A stretch of 64,000 nt of DNA from assembly GCF_902497745.1 (NCBI RefSeq), contig NZ_CABVHJ010000002.1, positions 1 to 64,000 on the forward strand, given 5' to 3'. The position numbers and the translations under genes were made by a program. The DNA is from Pseudomonas fluorescens. Its GTDB lineage: Bacteria; Pseudomonadota; Gammaproteobacteria; Pseudomonadales; Pseudomonadaceae. The notes under the pieces are model-generated. The model ran no database searches. It was not told the DNA's origin and worked only from the letters and a program-made list of their open reading frames with translations. The stretch's first letter is position 1. Each line of letters begins with the position of its first letter. Positions 1-8,800 of the stretch are shown piece after piece.

Positions 1-981
1 TGCATGCGCCCAGCAGCCCAAACGCTCAACCCCGGCCTGTGCGCCCAGCGCGTTGTAACCAGCATAATCGTCAGTCATCACGTAGCCGCGATAACCATCG
101 AGCAGGCGCGTCGGCACCTCCTGCGCCCGGCTGGTGGAATAGTCAAAAAGGATCACCGGCTTGTCAGGCGGGCCACCGGTTTGCACCCACATCCAGGACT
201 GGCTGCTTGGCTCCCGATCCGGCTCTTTGAGCACCTGCACGCGCGTTTCATCGCAGTGGATGATGCGGCTGGCCAACAGGCTATCGCGCATCAAATTGAG
301 CAGCGGCTGAAAGTGCTCACCGCACTGGATGACCCAGCGGGCCAGGGTCTGGCGCGGGATATCGATGCCATGACGGCCCAGCACCTTTTCGAAACGGTGA
401 AGCGGTAGACCGTCGACGTATTTGGTCGTCAGCAACATGGCCAGCACGCTCGGACTGGCCATGCTTTTTTCAATCAGTTGGGCGGGTTTATCCGCCGTCA
501 CCGGTGCCGACTCACAATCGCGGCAGCCATAGACCTTGCGTACATGCTTGATCACGCGGATCTGCATCGGGATGATTTCAAGCTGTTCGCTGACCTCCTC
601 GCCGATGGCGTGTTTACGGCAGCCGCAGGCACACGTCAGCTCATGCTCGGGAAGTTCATGGATGACTTCGATTCGGGGCAGGTCGGTGGGCAGCGGCTTA
701 CGTTTGCCGCGACGTTTGGTCGGCACGACAACTTCTTCTTCGCAGGCTTCATCGACAGGCTCTGCAACACTTTCTGCTTCATTGAAGAGCGCCAGCTGCG
801 GCGTTGCCGGATCAGTCGTTTGCTCGGACTTACGCCCGAACAATCTTTGGCGCAACAGCGCGTTCTCTTCTTCAAGATGAACAATCTTGCCTTTGTCAGA
901 CGCCCGCTCACTGATCATTTGCTCAAGCAATTGCCTGAGCAAAACAGGATCATCAGGAAGGTCTTTGGGCATGGAAATCAT
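1..981 (-). CDS. tnpC: IS66-family transposase TnpC (partial, C-terminus beyond the window)
   Basis: The DDE transposase of an IS66-type element, catalysing cut and strand transfer. Reading the minus strand from ATG at 981 gives 327 uninterrupted codons to the window edge. Visible parts are an N-terminal leucine-rich helix (residues about 5-45), the FGRKSEQT motif, a zinc-binding segment with CACGC...CRDC spacing (about residues 115-155), and the start of the catalytic core with HCDETRVQV (first Asp) and MTDDYAGYN (second Asp). The catalytic Glu would be off the edge. A second ATG at 972 is an alternative start. The gene starts 18 bases after tnpB and is intact as far as seen. Confidence 0.93.
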   Translation of the reverse strand, partial: MISMPKDLPDDPVLLRQLLEQMISERASDKGKIVHLEEENALLRQRLFGRKSEQTTDPATPQLALFNEAESVAEPVDEACEEEVVVPTKRRGKRKPLPTDLPRIEVIHELPEHELTCACGCRKHAIGEEVSEQLEIIPMQIRVIKHVRKVYGCRDCESAPVTADKPAQLIEKSMASPSVLAMLLTTKYVDGLPLHRFEKVLGRHGIDIPRQTLARWVIQCGEHFQPLLNLMRDSLLASRIIHCDETRVQVLKEPDREPSSQSWMWVQTGGPPDKPVILFDYSTSRAQEVPTRLLDGYRGYVMTDDYAGYNALGAQAGVERLGCWAHA

Positions 982-999
982 GCCGCGGATTATACCGAA

Positions 1000-1359
1000 T
1001 CAGGCGACGTATCGAGGCGTCAAAACCTGATGAGGGCGGTTGCGCCAGAGGTCGAAGCCGTCGAGTAGCCAGTTCAGTTCCTGGACTGTCAGGACAATCG
1101 CCTCGTCGCGGGCTTCGGGCGATGTTTTGAATCGCTCGGACTCCAGGCGCTTGAGCCAAAGGCAGAAGCCGTTGCGTTCCCAATACAAAATCTTCACGCG
1201 GTTTCGGGACTTGTTGAGGAAAACGAAAAGCACAGGGTCGAACACGGCGACCTTGATATCCAATTCGACCAGCGCGGCCAGACCATCAATGGATTTTCGG
1301 AAGTCCACGGGTTTGGGGTAGAGATAGACTTTTTCGACTTTGGCGTCGGGTCGCATCAT
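1000..1359 (-). CDS. tnpB: IS66-family accessory protein TnpB (IS66 Orf2-like)
   Basis: A 119-residue protein with the classic IS66 Orf2 pattern: a YLYPKPVDFRKSIDGLAALV block near the N-terminus, then VFLNKSRNRVKILYWERNGF and a C-terminal WLLDGFDL segment. It is needed with TnpC for transposition in family members; its biochemical role is poorly known. Length matches the family. Its start overlaps a TGA in another frame by ATGA, which is how tnpA and tnpB are usually coupled, but no tnpA body remains upstream. Confidence 0.93.
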   Translation of the reverse strand: MMRPDAKVEKVYLYPKPVDFRKSIDGLAALVELDIKVAVFDPVLFVFLNKSRNRVKILYWERNGFCLWLKRLESERFKTSPEARDEAIVLTVQELNWLLDGFDLWRNRPHQVLTPRYVA

Positions 1360-1402
1360 GAGTTGCTGGCTCCGGAAGGGATCGGGAGCACAGCATCCGG
1401 GA

Positions 1403-3751
1403 TCATCTGGCCGCTTTGAATGTGGGGTTCATGGAGCGCTTACATTTAAACTCGTTGTCGCATATGTTGCATTGCCATGAGTAGCTATGCCATTTTCCGT
1501 ACCATGCCGTTTCTTTCACACTGAGGTTATGTTCATCAGCCAGTGCAAGCAGCTTTTTTTGGCCATTCAGGTTGAACAATGGGATGTGAGATAGCAGCAA
1601 AGGCTCTTGAACAACACACTGCTGTTTCAGAAAAACCTTATCAAGGCCTTCCAGAATCTTCTTTCTTACATCTGCAGCCTCAAACGGGTACATGAACTCG
1701 TTTATTACAATTAGTTTGATTTCCAGCTCTTCGCACATCACAGCCTTCTGCTCATCTCGCTGAATTTGGCGCTGGTAGCTCGCCTCCGTACGGTGCCGAG
1801 CCCTTTGGGAGTGCCATGCGCCTTGGTATTCAAACGCAACTTTGTACTGCGCATTGTATCCATCCAGTTCGAGGCTGGCGTGGGGCTGAATCAAGTGAGG
1901 ATGATCTTTCTGCTTAAATCGCCGTTTCTGTAGCGAAAATCCGAAGCCCTCTTCAAGAATACTGCGGGTAATTGCCTCGCCAACGAAAGGAGAGCAATTT
2001 GGGCAGCTTCGACCACTAAAAATCTTCTGCGGGACTACGTTTACCTCATGGCCTTCATTGCAGCGAACCAACATGGGTTCACCTTGGTTCTTGTAATCAT
2101 GCTCTGGGGTGAGGAGGCTAAAACCATGTTTGGCCAATTTTGCTTGGACTTCGATGTAAGGTTTACGGTAGCGCAGTCGAGAAACGTCTCCCTTGCAACG
2201 CTGGCATCCTGAGGGTGCTCGGTTGCCTGTTTGTACGTGCGCCGCTGCAGACGGTGTAAACGTAAAATCATGCTGCTTGCAGTAGGCAGTGATTTTGCTG
2301 ACACGTGTGACTAGCTCCTCCTCTAAGTTAGGATATTCGTACTTTCCAGAGTGGGCCGCGAAAGCCGCCTCTCTAAAGGCTTGGAGCAAGGCATGGTGTT
2401 TAGCACGGCGGTTTTGTTCGGTGGTCAACGCCCGCGATTGGCTCTTGCAAACCCCGCAAAACGGCGTGCCACGCAGATGTAGTTCGGCGCTGATACTGCC
2501 GCGAACATCATGCTCAACGCAGAGGATGCTGATTTTTTCTTGGCCACTGGCTTGGCTGAAATTCGTTTGGCCATAATCGAAACGGTCAGCGAAGCGTTGG
2601 CGTGCCGACCTGATGAACTGGTCTTGGTAGGCGCAAATATGGCAACCCGTGCCGCCCAGATGCTCTTCAGGCTTTAATTTGAAGGCTCCGTGGGTGTGGC
2701 AGATCACTTGGCACGGTCGGGAAAACGAGATAAAGAGGTTTTCCTCGTAGCGGTACTGAGCTCGGTGTTTGCGCGTGGCGTCGATGCTAAATCTCAGAAA
2801 ATCAGGGTTTCGACTGGTTTCCAAATAACGTAGTTCGGGGGGCAAGCTGCTCACCAGCGCTGCTAAAGCAGGCCGATTTTTAAGTTCGTTTACACAGTGA
2901 CGACAACCACCGCCCGAGAGCAGGGCACTCGCAGTCAAGCTCCAGCTATGTCTATGTCGACTGCAGAATGCCTGGACAATCGTTTTGAAGCCTGACCAGA
3001 CACCGAATCGGACCGAAAGAATCGAGCCAAATTTCTGCTCGATACGCGCCCGAAGTACTGGCTCGGTGATCTTGAGGTTATCAGCCACGCACTTCTTGCA
3101 CTGACTACCGCTCGCATGTCGCTCGGCGCGTTGAGAGAACACGCCGTGCTTGGGGCAAATGATGCGAATATTCTTGCTAAAGCCTACATAGCTTTCGGGC
3201 TGATACTGGTAGTAACCGTTATGCGTCAAATTTGCCCTAGTCAGGAACTCCTCATATTTGACGCTCCGCTGGCTGTACAACTCCGCATTGCTCTTTTTTA
3301 ACTTTGCACTCTTGCAGGCAGGGCAGCCACTGCCCTTCAAATGGACCTCGGGAAGTTGCCAGAACTCGATGCAGTGCTCAAGGCAGTATATGAGTAATTT
3401 TGTCTTGGCATTGAGATATACCAATTTGCCGTAATCAAAGGCGTCCCCGTGCCTGGCTTTGGCCTCGGCGACGAAGACCTCCCGAGTCTTGCCATGTCGA
3501 GCCCTTACGCTGTCAGCCTTGCATTGCCTGCAGCCGCCCTTCTTGCTCAGATGCTGATCGGGATTTATCTCAACTTTTTCGGGGGGGGTGTGCCTCAGGC
3601 AATGAAGAACTACAGGTGCGCGCGCCGAGTGCCAGAGGGTCTCGGAGTAACTGAACTGCTGGCCAAATTTCGCCTTTGATTTGGCGATGAAAGCCTCGGT
3701 GTCCTTAATACGGCTGATGACTTTTCTCCTTGAAATCAATCTGAGCGGCAA
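1403..3751 (-). CDS. Multi-zinc-ribbon protein with a PD-(D/E)XK-like nuclease domain, 3' end cut by IS66
   Basis: A 782-residue protein made of at least eight repeats, each with a C-x2-H (once C-x3-H) pair followed 30-50 residues later by a C-x2-C pair (CLEH...GCPAC, CPKH...QCKKC and so on). Repeats are roughly 65-75 residues long and cover residues 1 to about 590. A nuclease-like domain follows at about 591-690: GEAITRSILEE, then LELDGYN (Asp630) and VAFEYQGAWHS (Glu641), as in Vsr-like or restriction-like folds, with Gln where Lys is usual. A ninth zinc unit starts at WQCNICDNEF but stops after about 14 residues encoded by the IS66 end, so its second CxxC pair is lost. Such repeats occur in phage and island proteins of unknown function. 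A role as nuclease or anti-invader protein is inference. Confidence 0.72.
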   Translation of the reverse strand: MPLRLISRRKVISRIKDTEAFIAKSKAKFGQQFSYSETLWHSARAPVVLHCLRHTPPEKVEINPDQHLSKKGGCRQCKADSVRARHGKTREVFVAEAKARHGDAFDYGKLVYLNAKTKLLIYCLEHCIEFWQLPEVHLKGSGCPACKSAKLKKSNAELYSQRSVKYEEFLTRANLTHNGYYQYQPESYVGFSKNIRIICPKHGVFSQRAERHASGSQCKKCVADNLKITEPVLRARIEQKFGSILSVRFGVWSGFKTIVQAFCSRHRHSWSLTASALLSGGGCRHCVNELKNRPALAALVSSLPPELRYLETSRNPDFLRFSIDATRKHRAQYRYEENLFISFSRPCQVICHTHGAFKLKPEEHLGGTGCHICAYQDQFIRSARQRFADRFDYGQTNFSQASGQEKISILCVEHDVRGSISAELHLRGTPFCGVCKSQSRALTTEQNRRAKHHALLQAFREAAFAAHSGKYEYPNLEEELVTRVSKITAYCKQHDFTFTPSAAAHVQTGNRAPSGCQRCKGDVSRLRYRKPYIEVQAKLAKHGFSLLTPEHDYKNQGEPMLVRCNEGHEVNVVPQKIFSGRSCPNCSPFVGEAITRSILEEGFGFSLQKRRFKQKDHPHLIQPHASLELDGYNAQYKVAFEYQGAWHSQRARHRTEASYQRQIQRDEQKAVMCEELEIKLIVINEFMYPFEAADVRKKILEGLDKVFLKQQCVVQEPLLLSHIPLFNLNGQKKLLALADEHNLSVKETAWYGKWHSYSWQCNICDNEFKCKRSMNPTFKAAR

Positions 3752-4138
3752 ATCTTAGCAGAGCATTGAGTTGGCGGCTGGACGGCAGTGTCGCCAGAAA
3801 TACAAGCGGTGGCAGCGCTGCTGTCGTCCGCTTATTCCATTCACACAGCGTGTGTCCAGGGCCAGGTGGTTTTTGATAGACAAATATTCTCCAATCCACA
3901 GGTATTATGGAAAGTACATATTTGTACATGCAATATTCCCGAGGGGCAGTGCTGTGCGGCACAGATGCGCTCAGTAGACTGACCATGGCTGCGGTAGATC
4001 ATGGTTTTTGGTTTGTCTTGAAGTAAGGATGTGCTAACGCAGTTGCCTATCCAGAAGACCAGCGAAACCGGGCAACTGCTGCCGCATCAGTGGACACCTG
4101 ACTTACAAAAGGTGAGTTGGACGCTTGCTTACGTGGGC
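3752..4138. other. Intergenic stretch in element A, no gene recognised
   Basis: Lower in GC than the flanking genes. Short open frames on both strands show neither family resemblance nor a convincing ribosome binding site. It lies between the zinc-ribbon gene's start and the first attachment-site copy, so it probably holds that gene's promoter and the right end of element A. Confidence 0.4.
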
Positions 4139-4400
4139 CTTCAGGCTGGGGGCATCCTTTTCAAACCATCCATAGCATGCCCTCAAATATGCCCCCAATG
4201 TAGCAATCCTCTGGAAGTGAATGGAGCTCCATGGTTTGTGGAAAGGCAGAAATGGTCAGCCGAATAGCCTATCCGGCGGCGCCTAAAGACTCTCAGGATC
4301 GCCAAAAAACATTTTGACTACGCTCTAGAACAACATTTTCAGGCAGAAAAATTTCAAATATGCCCCAATTTTGCCCCCAACTGCATAAGGTTTACGAGCG
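4139..4400. repeat. Composite attachment site, copy 1 (end of element A, start of element B)
   Basis: The 32-base core at 4281-4312 is identical to 28651-28682, which spans the stop and last nine codons of the LysR gene. Left of the core (4139-4280) the sequence is nearly the same as 28519-28650, apart from an extra segment around 4171-4186, and is related to 20647-20782. Right of it (4313-4400) it resembles 20814-20920. Candidate integrase arm sites of TGCCCC type are at 4147-4154 (inverted), 4178-4186 (degenerate), 4190-4198, 4361-4368 and 4372-4380. Confidence 0.85.
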
Positions 4401-5034
4401 ATCGCGAGTGGCGTTTTCTGATAGAGACCAAGATGGATTCAGATGGCTTTCAGTGTAACTTCTTATTGCATCTGGAGGGAGGGTGCAGGGCTCATCAAGG
4501 ACAAGCTAATCCTCTCTCGGTCGAGAGCAGCAACTCCGATCGGCTGTGTTCGACCCAATATTTGCATCCGCGTAATTGGTTTGCTGGGCTTGGAGGTGTC
4601 TACGAAACCAGAGGCGATTCAGGAGTACCGCGATGACGACCACTATCTCGATTCCGATTTGAAGGCGCGACTGGCGAAGACGCAGGTCATTGATGGATTG
4701 TTTCGCGTGATTTGAGCGAGGAGGGCACCGATCGTCTTGCCTGAACTGTAACCTTGCGTCGCACCGAGTGTTGTAATCGATTGGAAGGCTGCAAAAGTAA
4801 GTGTTTTTGCCCCCCTGGTGGAGCCCACGGACGATCAACGCATCAACGCATCAACGCATCAACGCAACATGGAACCCCGCAGATCCGAGCTAGCAGGATA
4901 CTCCGCGCCGAGCTTTCTACGGCTGCGCGGTTATCCAGAGGCCATTCGAACGGCATACATCTCTGCAAGTTGAATAATCTCCAGCCAAGTTCAAGCAATT
5001 TCCGGGCGCAATCTCGAGTTCGACCATCAGATCG
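4401..5034. other. Left end of element B, no gene recognised
   Basis: Several short frames exist, such as 4443-4715 on plus and 4643-4828 on minus. None has a good start region or a family I know. The frame ending at 4715 has a protein-like tail rich in charged residues and could be a gene fragment. A four-copy 8-base tandem repeat lies at 4834-4865. Confidence 0.4.
4834..4865. repeat. Tandem repeat, four copies of ATCAACGC
   Basis: Four perfect, adjacent copies of the 8-base unit, in the noncoding left end of element B. Could be a slippage-prone tract or a protein-binding array; no coding frame here is credible. Confidence 0.9.
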
Positions 5035-5625
5035 TCATAGTGTCTTCCAGGCGATCTTTATACTTTGATCGCCTGCACCTCCCAGGGCAGATGGATCTTC
5101 ACCCTGTTTTACGGCATCCCACTCGTAGACCGTTTTGCCATTGATCTGCAGCGTGTAGTTGGGAAATCCGTCATGTATGCCGTCGACACTGAACTGCACG
5201 TCACCTGCGGCCTTGCGCAGGCCGACAATGATCGTGGCATCGATATGGGGTGCCACGGCCAATGGATTGCCACCGTCGATGATGAATTTCACAGCATGGC
5301 TGGCGCCGTCGAAAGGCGTCCAGACCGCGTTCAGGTTGTCCGTCGTTCGCGCCAGGGTTGCCGTCCCGATTGGCTGCGCGCCCGGGCGCAGGGAGCGGAA
5401 CCACGCCGGCTTTCCTGCGCTGGCAGCCAGTACATCGTCACTGTCGTACTCGCGGGTGGTGCCCCAGGCCAGCGCGGGAACCTTCAACGATGTCGGGCCC
5501 GCCTGGTCGAGGTCCAAGGTCACACTTGGGCTGCACTTGGTGCCGCCATTGTAGGCATATGTAAGGTAATAAACGATTTCACTGGGGATGCCGATGGTGA
5601 GTTTGACGGCGATGTTGTTGGCCAC
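5035..5625 (-). CDS. Unrecognised 196-residue protein, divergent from the giant-gene operon
   Basis: I do not recognise the family. The protein has no signal peptide or membrane segment and reads as alternating strands rich in Gly, Ala, Val and Thr. The last third carries HDGFPNYTLQINGKTVYEWD, which looks like a beta-sandwich edge. The start is GTG at 5625, supported by AAGGA eight bases upstream. It is divergent from the giant gene at 5812, with about 190 bases between them for promoters, and shares element B with it. It may be an accessory or regulatory partner, or a small effector; this is inference from position only. Confidence 0.72.
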   Translation of the reverse strand: MANNIAVKLTIGIPSEIVYYLTYAYNGGTKCSPSVTLDLDQAGPTSLKVPALAWGTTREYDSDDVLAASAGKPAWFRSLRPGAQPIGTATLARTTDNLNAVWTPFDGASHAVKFIIDGGNPLAVAPHIDATIIVGLRKAAGDVQFSVDGIHDGFPNYTLQINGKTVYEWDAVKQGEDPSALGGAGDQSIKIAWKTL

Positions 5626-5811
5626 GGGATCATTCCTTGAAAGTCGACACGTTCAGGAAATGTAGCCAAAAAAAATTTGTTTGCTTGCATAGCGCGAAAG
5701 AAAACGACGACTAGCATTGTGCTATCAATGCAGCGTCTGTTCCAGCAAACAGCCGAGGCGCCCGAACACGCCGTTCTTTGGCAATTTTCCGGGCTCACAG
5801 GGAGGTGGACA

Positions 5812-8800
5812 ATGTCTGACCGATTTCTGGCGTTTCGTTGTTTCGGTACGTTCTCATGGCCGCCATTGAGGTCGGTCAAGCCCGAAGTACCGGCAGCGGA
5901 GGGGGTGGTCGAGATTCATTACGTTCTCGATGCCAAGAAGGCCGCAATGGTGGGATGCGCGCGCTGGGTACCCAAGGACGCCTGGAAGCCAGATCTGGAA
6001 TTCACGGACTCACTCACCAACATTCAACCCGTGCCGAAGAGCTCTGATGCTGCCAAGGCCGTGTTGAAACATGCCGCCGACAAGACTCTTTCGTGGCGTT
6101 TCGATCAATCGAGTGCCGTGCTGGCGTTCGAAGGCGTGCAGGTATTCGAGCAGTATGCGGTGCGCAAAGACCAGGCAGGGGCATTTCATCAGGAACTGGA
6201 CCTGCGGGTTCCTGTGGTCCGAGAGCATTTTCCTTCCGGTTCTACGAGTCACTACAAGAGCCGGGTACTGATAGGTCAGGACAGCAATCCTCTTTTGCGG
6301 TTCGACCTGGCGCTGCCTCTGCTGTCCCCCCAGGATGATGAGCAGTTCAAGGCGGAGCGAGCGTTTGTCGCGTTTTCCGCGTTGTATAGCCCCCGGGTGG
6401 CCATGTCCAGTTTCACAGCGATTGCGCAACCGTTGCTCGTGGAAAACATGGAGTTCGGTCGCCAGGACCGCTCGACCGGTAGTGTTGGAGAGAACGGCAT
6501 TTCATTCAGCTCGTTGCGACCACCTTCGATGAAGGCTATTGGCCGCTTCGGCTTCGCGTGGGACACCTGGCCGAAAACCAGGAACGTAGAGTCCTGGGTC
6601 GAAATTAGAAAACCGGATTATTGGCCCTCTGCGAAATCGATCCTGGGGCATTTGCTACCTGCCCTGGGTGTGCGTACACCCCCCGATAGTGCTAGTTTCG
6701 ACGTTCGCTTCGAAGAGGGCGATATCGGGCCGCTGTTGCCCGCGCTCGGCATTGCGATCAGAAGTTCAGGGAACGGTGACCGCCTTGGTTATCGCATCGA
6801 ACAACGTTTTGCCTTGAACTCCCAGCTTCCATCTACAGATAACGACAAAGTTGCAGATATCCGGGTAAGAAGCAGACTTATCGAGCTGCGTGCTGAAGGC
6901 ATGGATGGTACCTGGCTCAGCTTTGGCAAGCAGTTGCATATCACCGTGGTCCTTACCGGAACAGTTACTGATGTCTGGAGCGAAAAGCACGAAATCTCCG
7001 TGCAAGCGAGCATTGGCGGTATCACGGAGTACAACTCCATCGATTTGGGGAAGGTGAGCGGCAACTTTGCCCCAAGAACTCAGGGCACGGGCTTTCTGGA
7101 ACTGATCCATGCCTCCATTTCCTCCATGAACCGTGCACGGTTTTCACTACACCAACTAGCGCCGGACCAGCCCCAGTCGAGTCTGCCAAAGCTTGAAGTG
7201 GCGTCCCCCTCAGGCAACGGGCTGATGCATTTCGGGCTGTACGCCAGACAACGCAGCGGTTCCCTGTCCGATGGCAGGCTTGAACTCGAGAAGAAACCGT
7301 GGATCTGGTCGGCGATGCTGTCGAATCCCGAAGACACGAGCATCTTCAATGACCGCGTAATGGCCGAGAAGCAGACACGTATTCCATTGCGGGTCAGTTG
7401 GCCTTCATTGCATCGGCAATCCATTTCATTGGGATGCTATTTGGCTCATGAGACAGACGTTAAGGGAGACGATCTTCGCGGTATCTGTTTGAAGCTGGTA
7501 CAAATCGAAAACCTCACCGGCAAGGTCCCACTCACCGCCTCGCTGGGCGGCCTGGAACTGGTCCACGACAAGCCCGTTTTCATCGAATCGACCTCGATCC
7601 GCATACGTCTGCGCGACGATCCGGGCGTCAGCGGCACCCCCGCAATGCTGGGTATCAAGGTAGCGTTGACCCTCGCTGTGGCGAGAGTCGATCCGTTGGC
7701 CGTGGACGTCCTGCGTGGGGACCGCAGCGGGCGTGCCCAGCCATTGTTGTACCGCGAGCCCGGTGCCACGGCCGGCAGCGGCCAATACCTGCTCAAGTGC
7801 ACCGAAGAAATCCGCGGCGATCGCCAATGGCGCCTGCTGGCCAATCTGGATGAAGACATCGAGAGCAACTCGGGGGCGCAGAAGAGCCTGCTGATCGGCG
7901 AGCAACCCTTCACCATCCAGCGTTTCTATTCCACGCCGCTGGAAATGCTCGGAGGCGAGGACAGCGCGACCATCGCCAGCTACGACAGCGACGACCGGGG
8001 TTGGAAGTTCAGGCAGTCCACCGGGCTCTATCACTACGTGCTGCCCCCGCAGGTCATTGGCGAGAGCATGGACAAGCCGCGCCGGCTCGAACTGCAGGAT
8101 GCCAAGGTCGAGACAGAATTTGCCGCCAATGGGTTCGTTCGCCCGATCGATGCAGACCAGGACCCGACCGTCACCCGGTCACACCGGCGCGCCGTCGAAT
8201 TCCGCCTGACGCCCGCCGCCCACCTGTGGATCCAGCCGGCGGATGTGGAGCGTAACTACGTGCTGCCGGAGTGGGCCGCGGGCGATCTGTTCAACCAGCG
8301 CGGCGAGCTGGGTCTGGGTTGCGCGCTGACCTCGCTGCATGGGGAGTTCCTTTATGGCCTCGCCTTCGGCGTGACGCCGAGACTGGAGCAAGGCACAGCG
8401 CGACGCACCCGGGTCGCGGAAATCGAGGCACTGACCGGGCGTCCGGTGCCCCTCTACGAAGAGCGCGATCAAGACCGCTGGAACCTGCTGCACAAGGCGA
8501 TGCAGACACGCCCCCAGCGCCTTGAACTGTGGGCGGACAATCCTACGCAGCAAATGCAGTTCGCGCCGGTGCGCTTCAGCGCTGGCGCGCGCTTCGCCTT
8601 GCGCACGACGGCGCTGCACCGGGCCGCCCTGGCAGCGCTGGAGGCACCGGTCGACGCGGACACAGTGCCGGGTTCGCCAACCCAGGAAACGCCCGACCTG
8701 TCGCCGCGCCTGCACCCGAACGGATTGTCCGGGGGCGCGTTGTGGCCGATCGAATCAGCCAACGTGCTGCGGCTGGTTCTGGCCCAGCCACGAGCCAGCG

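Larger units (their letters stand above)
1..1443 (-). mobile_element. IS66-family insertion sequence, 5' part (runs off the left edge)
   Basis: Contains tnpB and most of tnpC, both reading leftward. The likely outer end is at 1443, where the minus strand reads GTAAGCGC, the start typical of IS66-family terminal repeats. No tnpA gene fits in the 84 bases between this end and tnpB, so the element is either a type without tnpA or a deleted one. A short frame at the ATGA overlap with tnpB (minus strand, about 1356-1406) could be the tail of a lost tnpA. The insertion cuts the 3' end of the next gene. The predicted 8-base target duplication is 1444-1451; its partner would lie outside the window. 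Confidence 0.75.

Noticed and set aside
636..911. 91-codon minus-strand frame within IS66 tnpC
   Set aside because: Out of frame with the intact TnpC reading that carries the zinc and DDE motifs.
4031..4267. 78-codon frame covering attachment copy 1
   Set aside because: Its equivalent is not kept open in copies 2 and 3, so the repeat is not coding in this frame.
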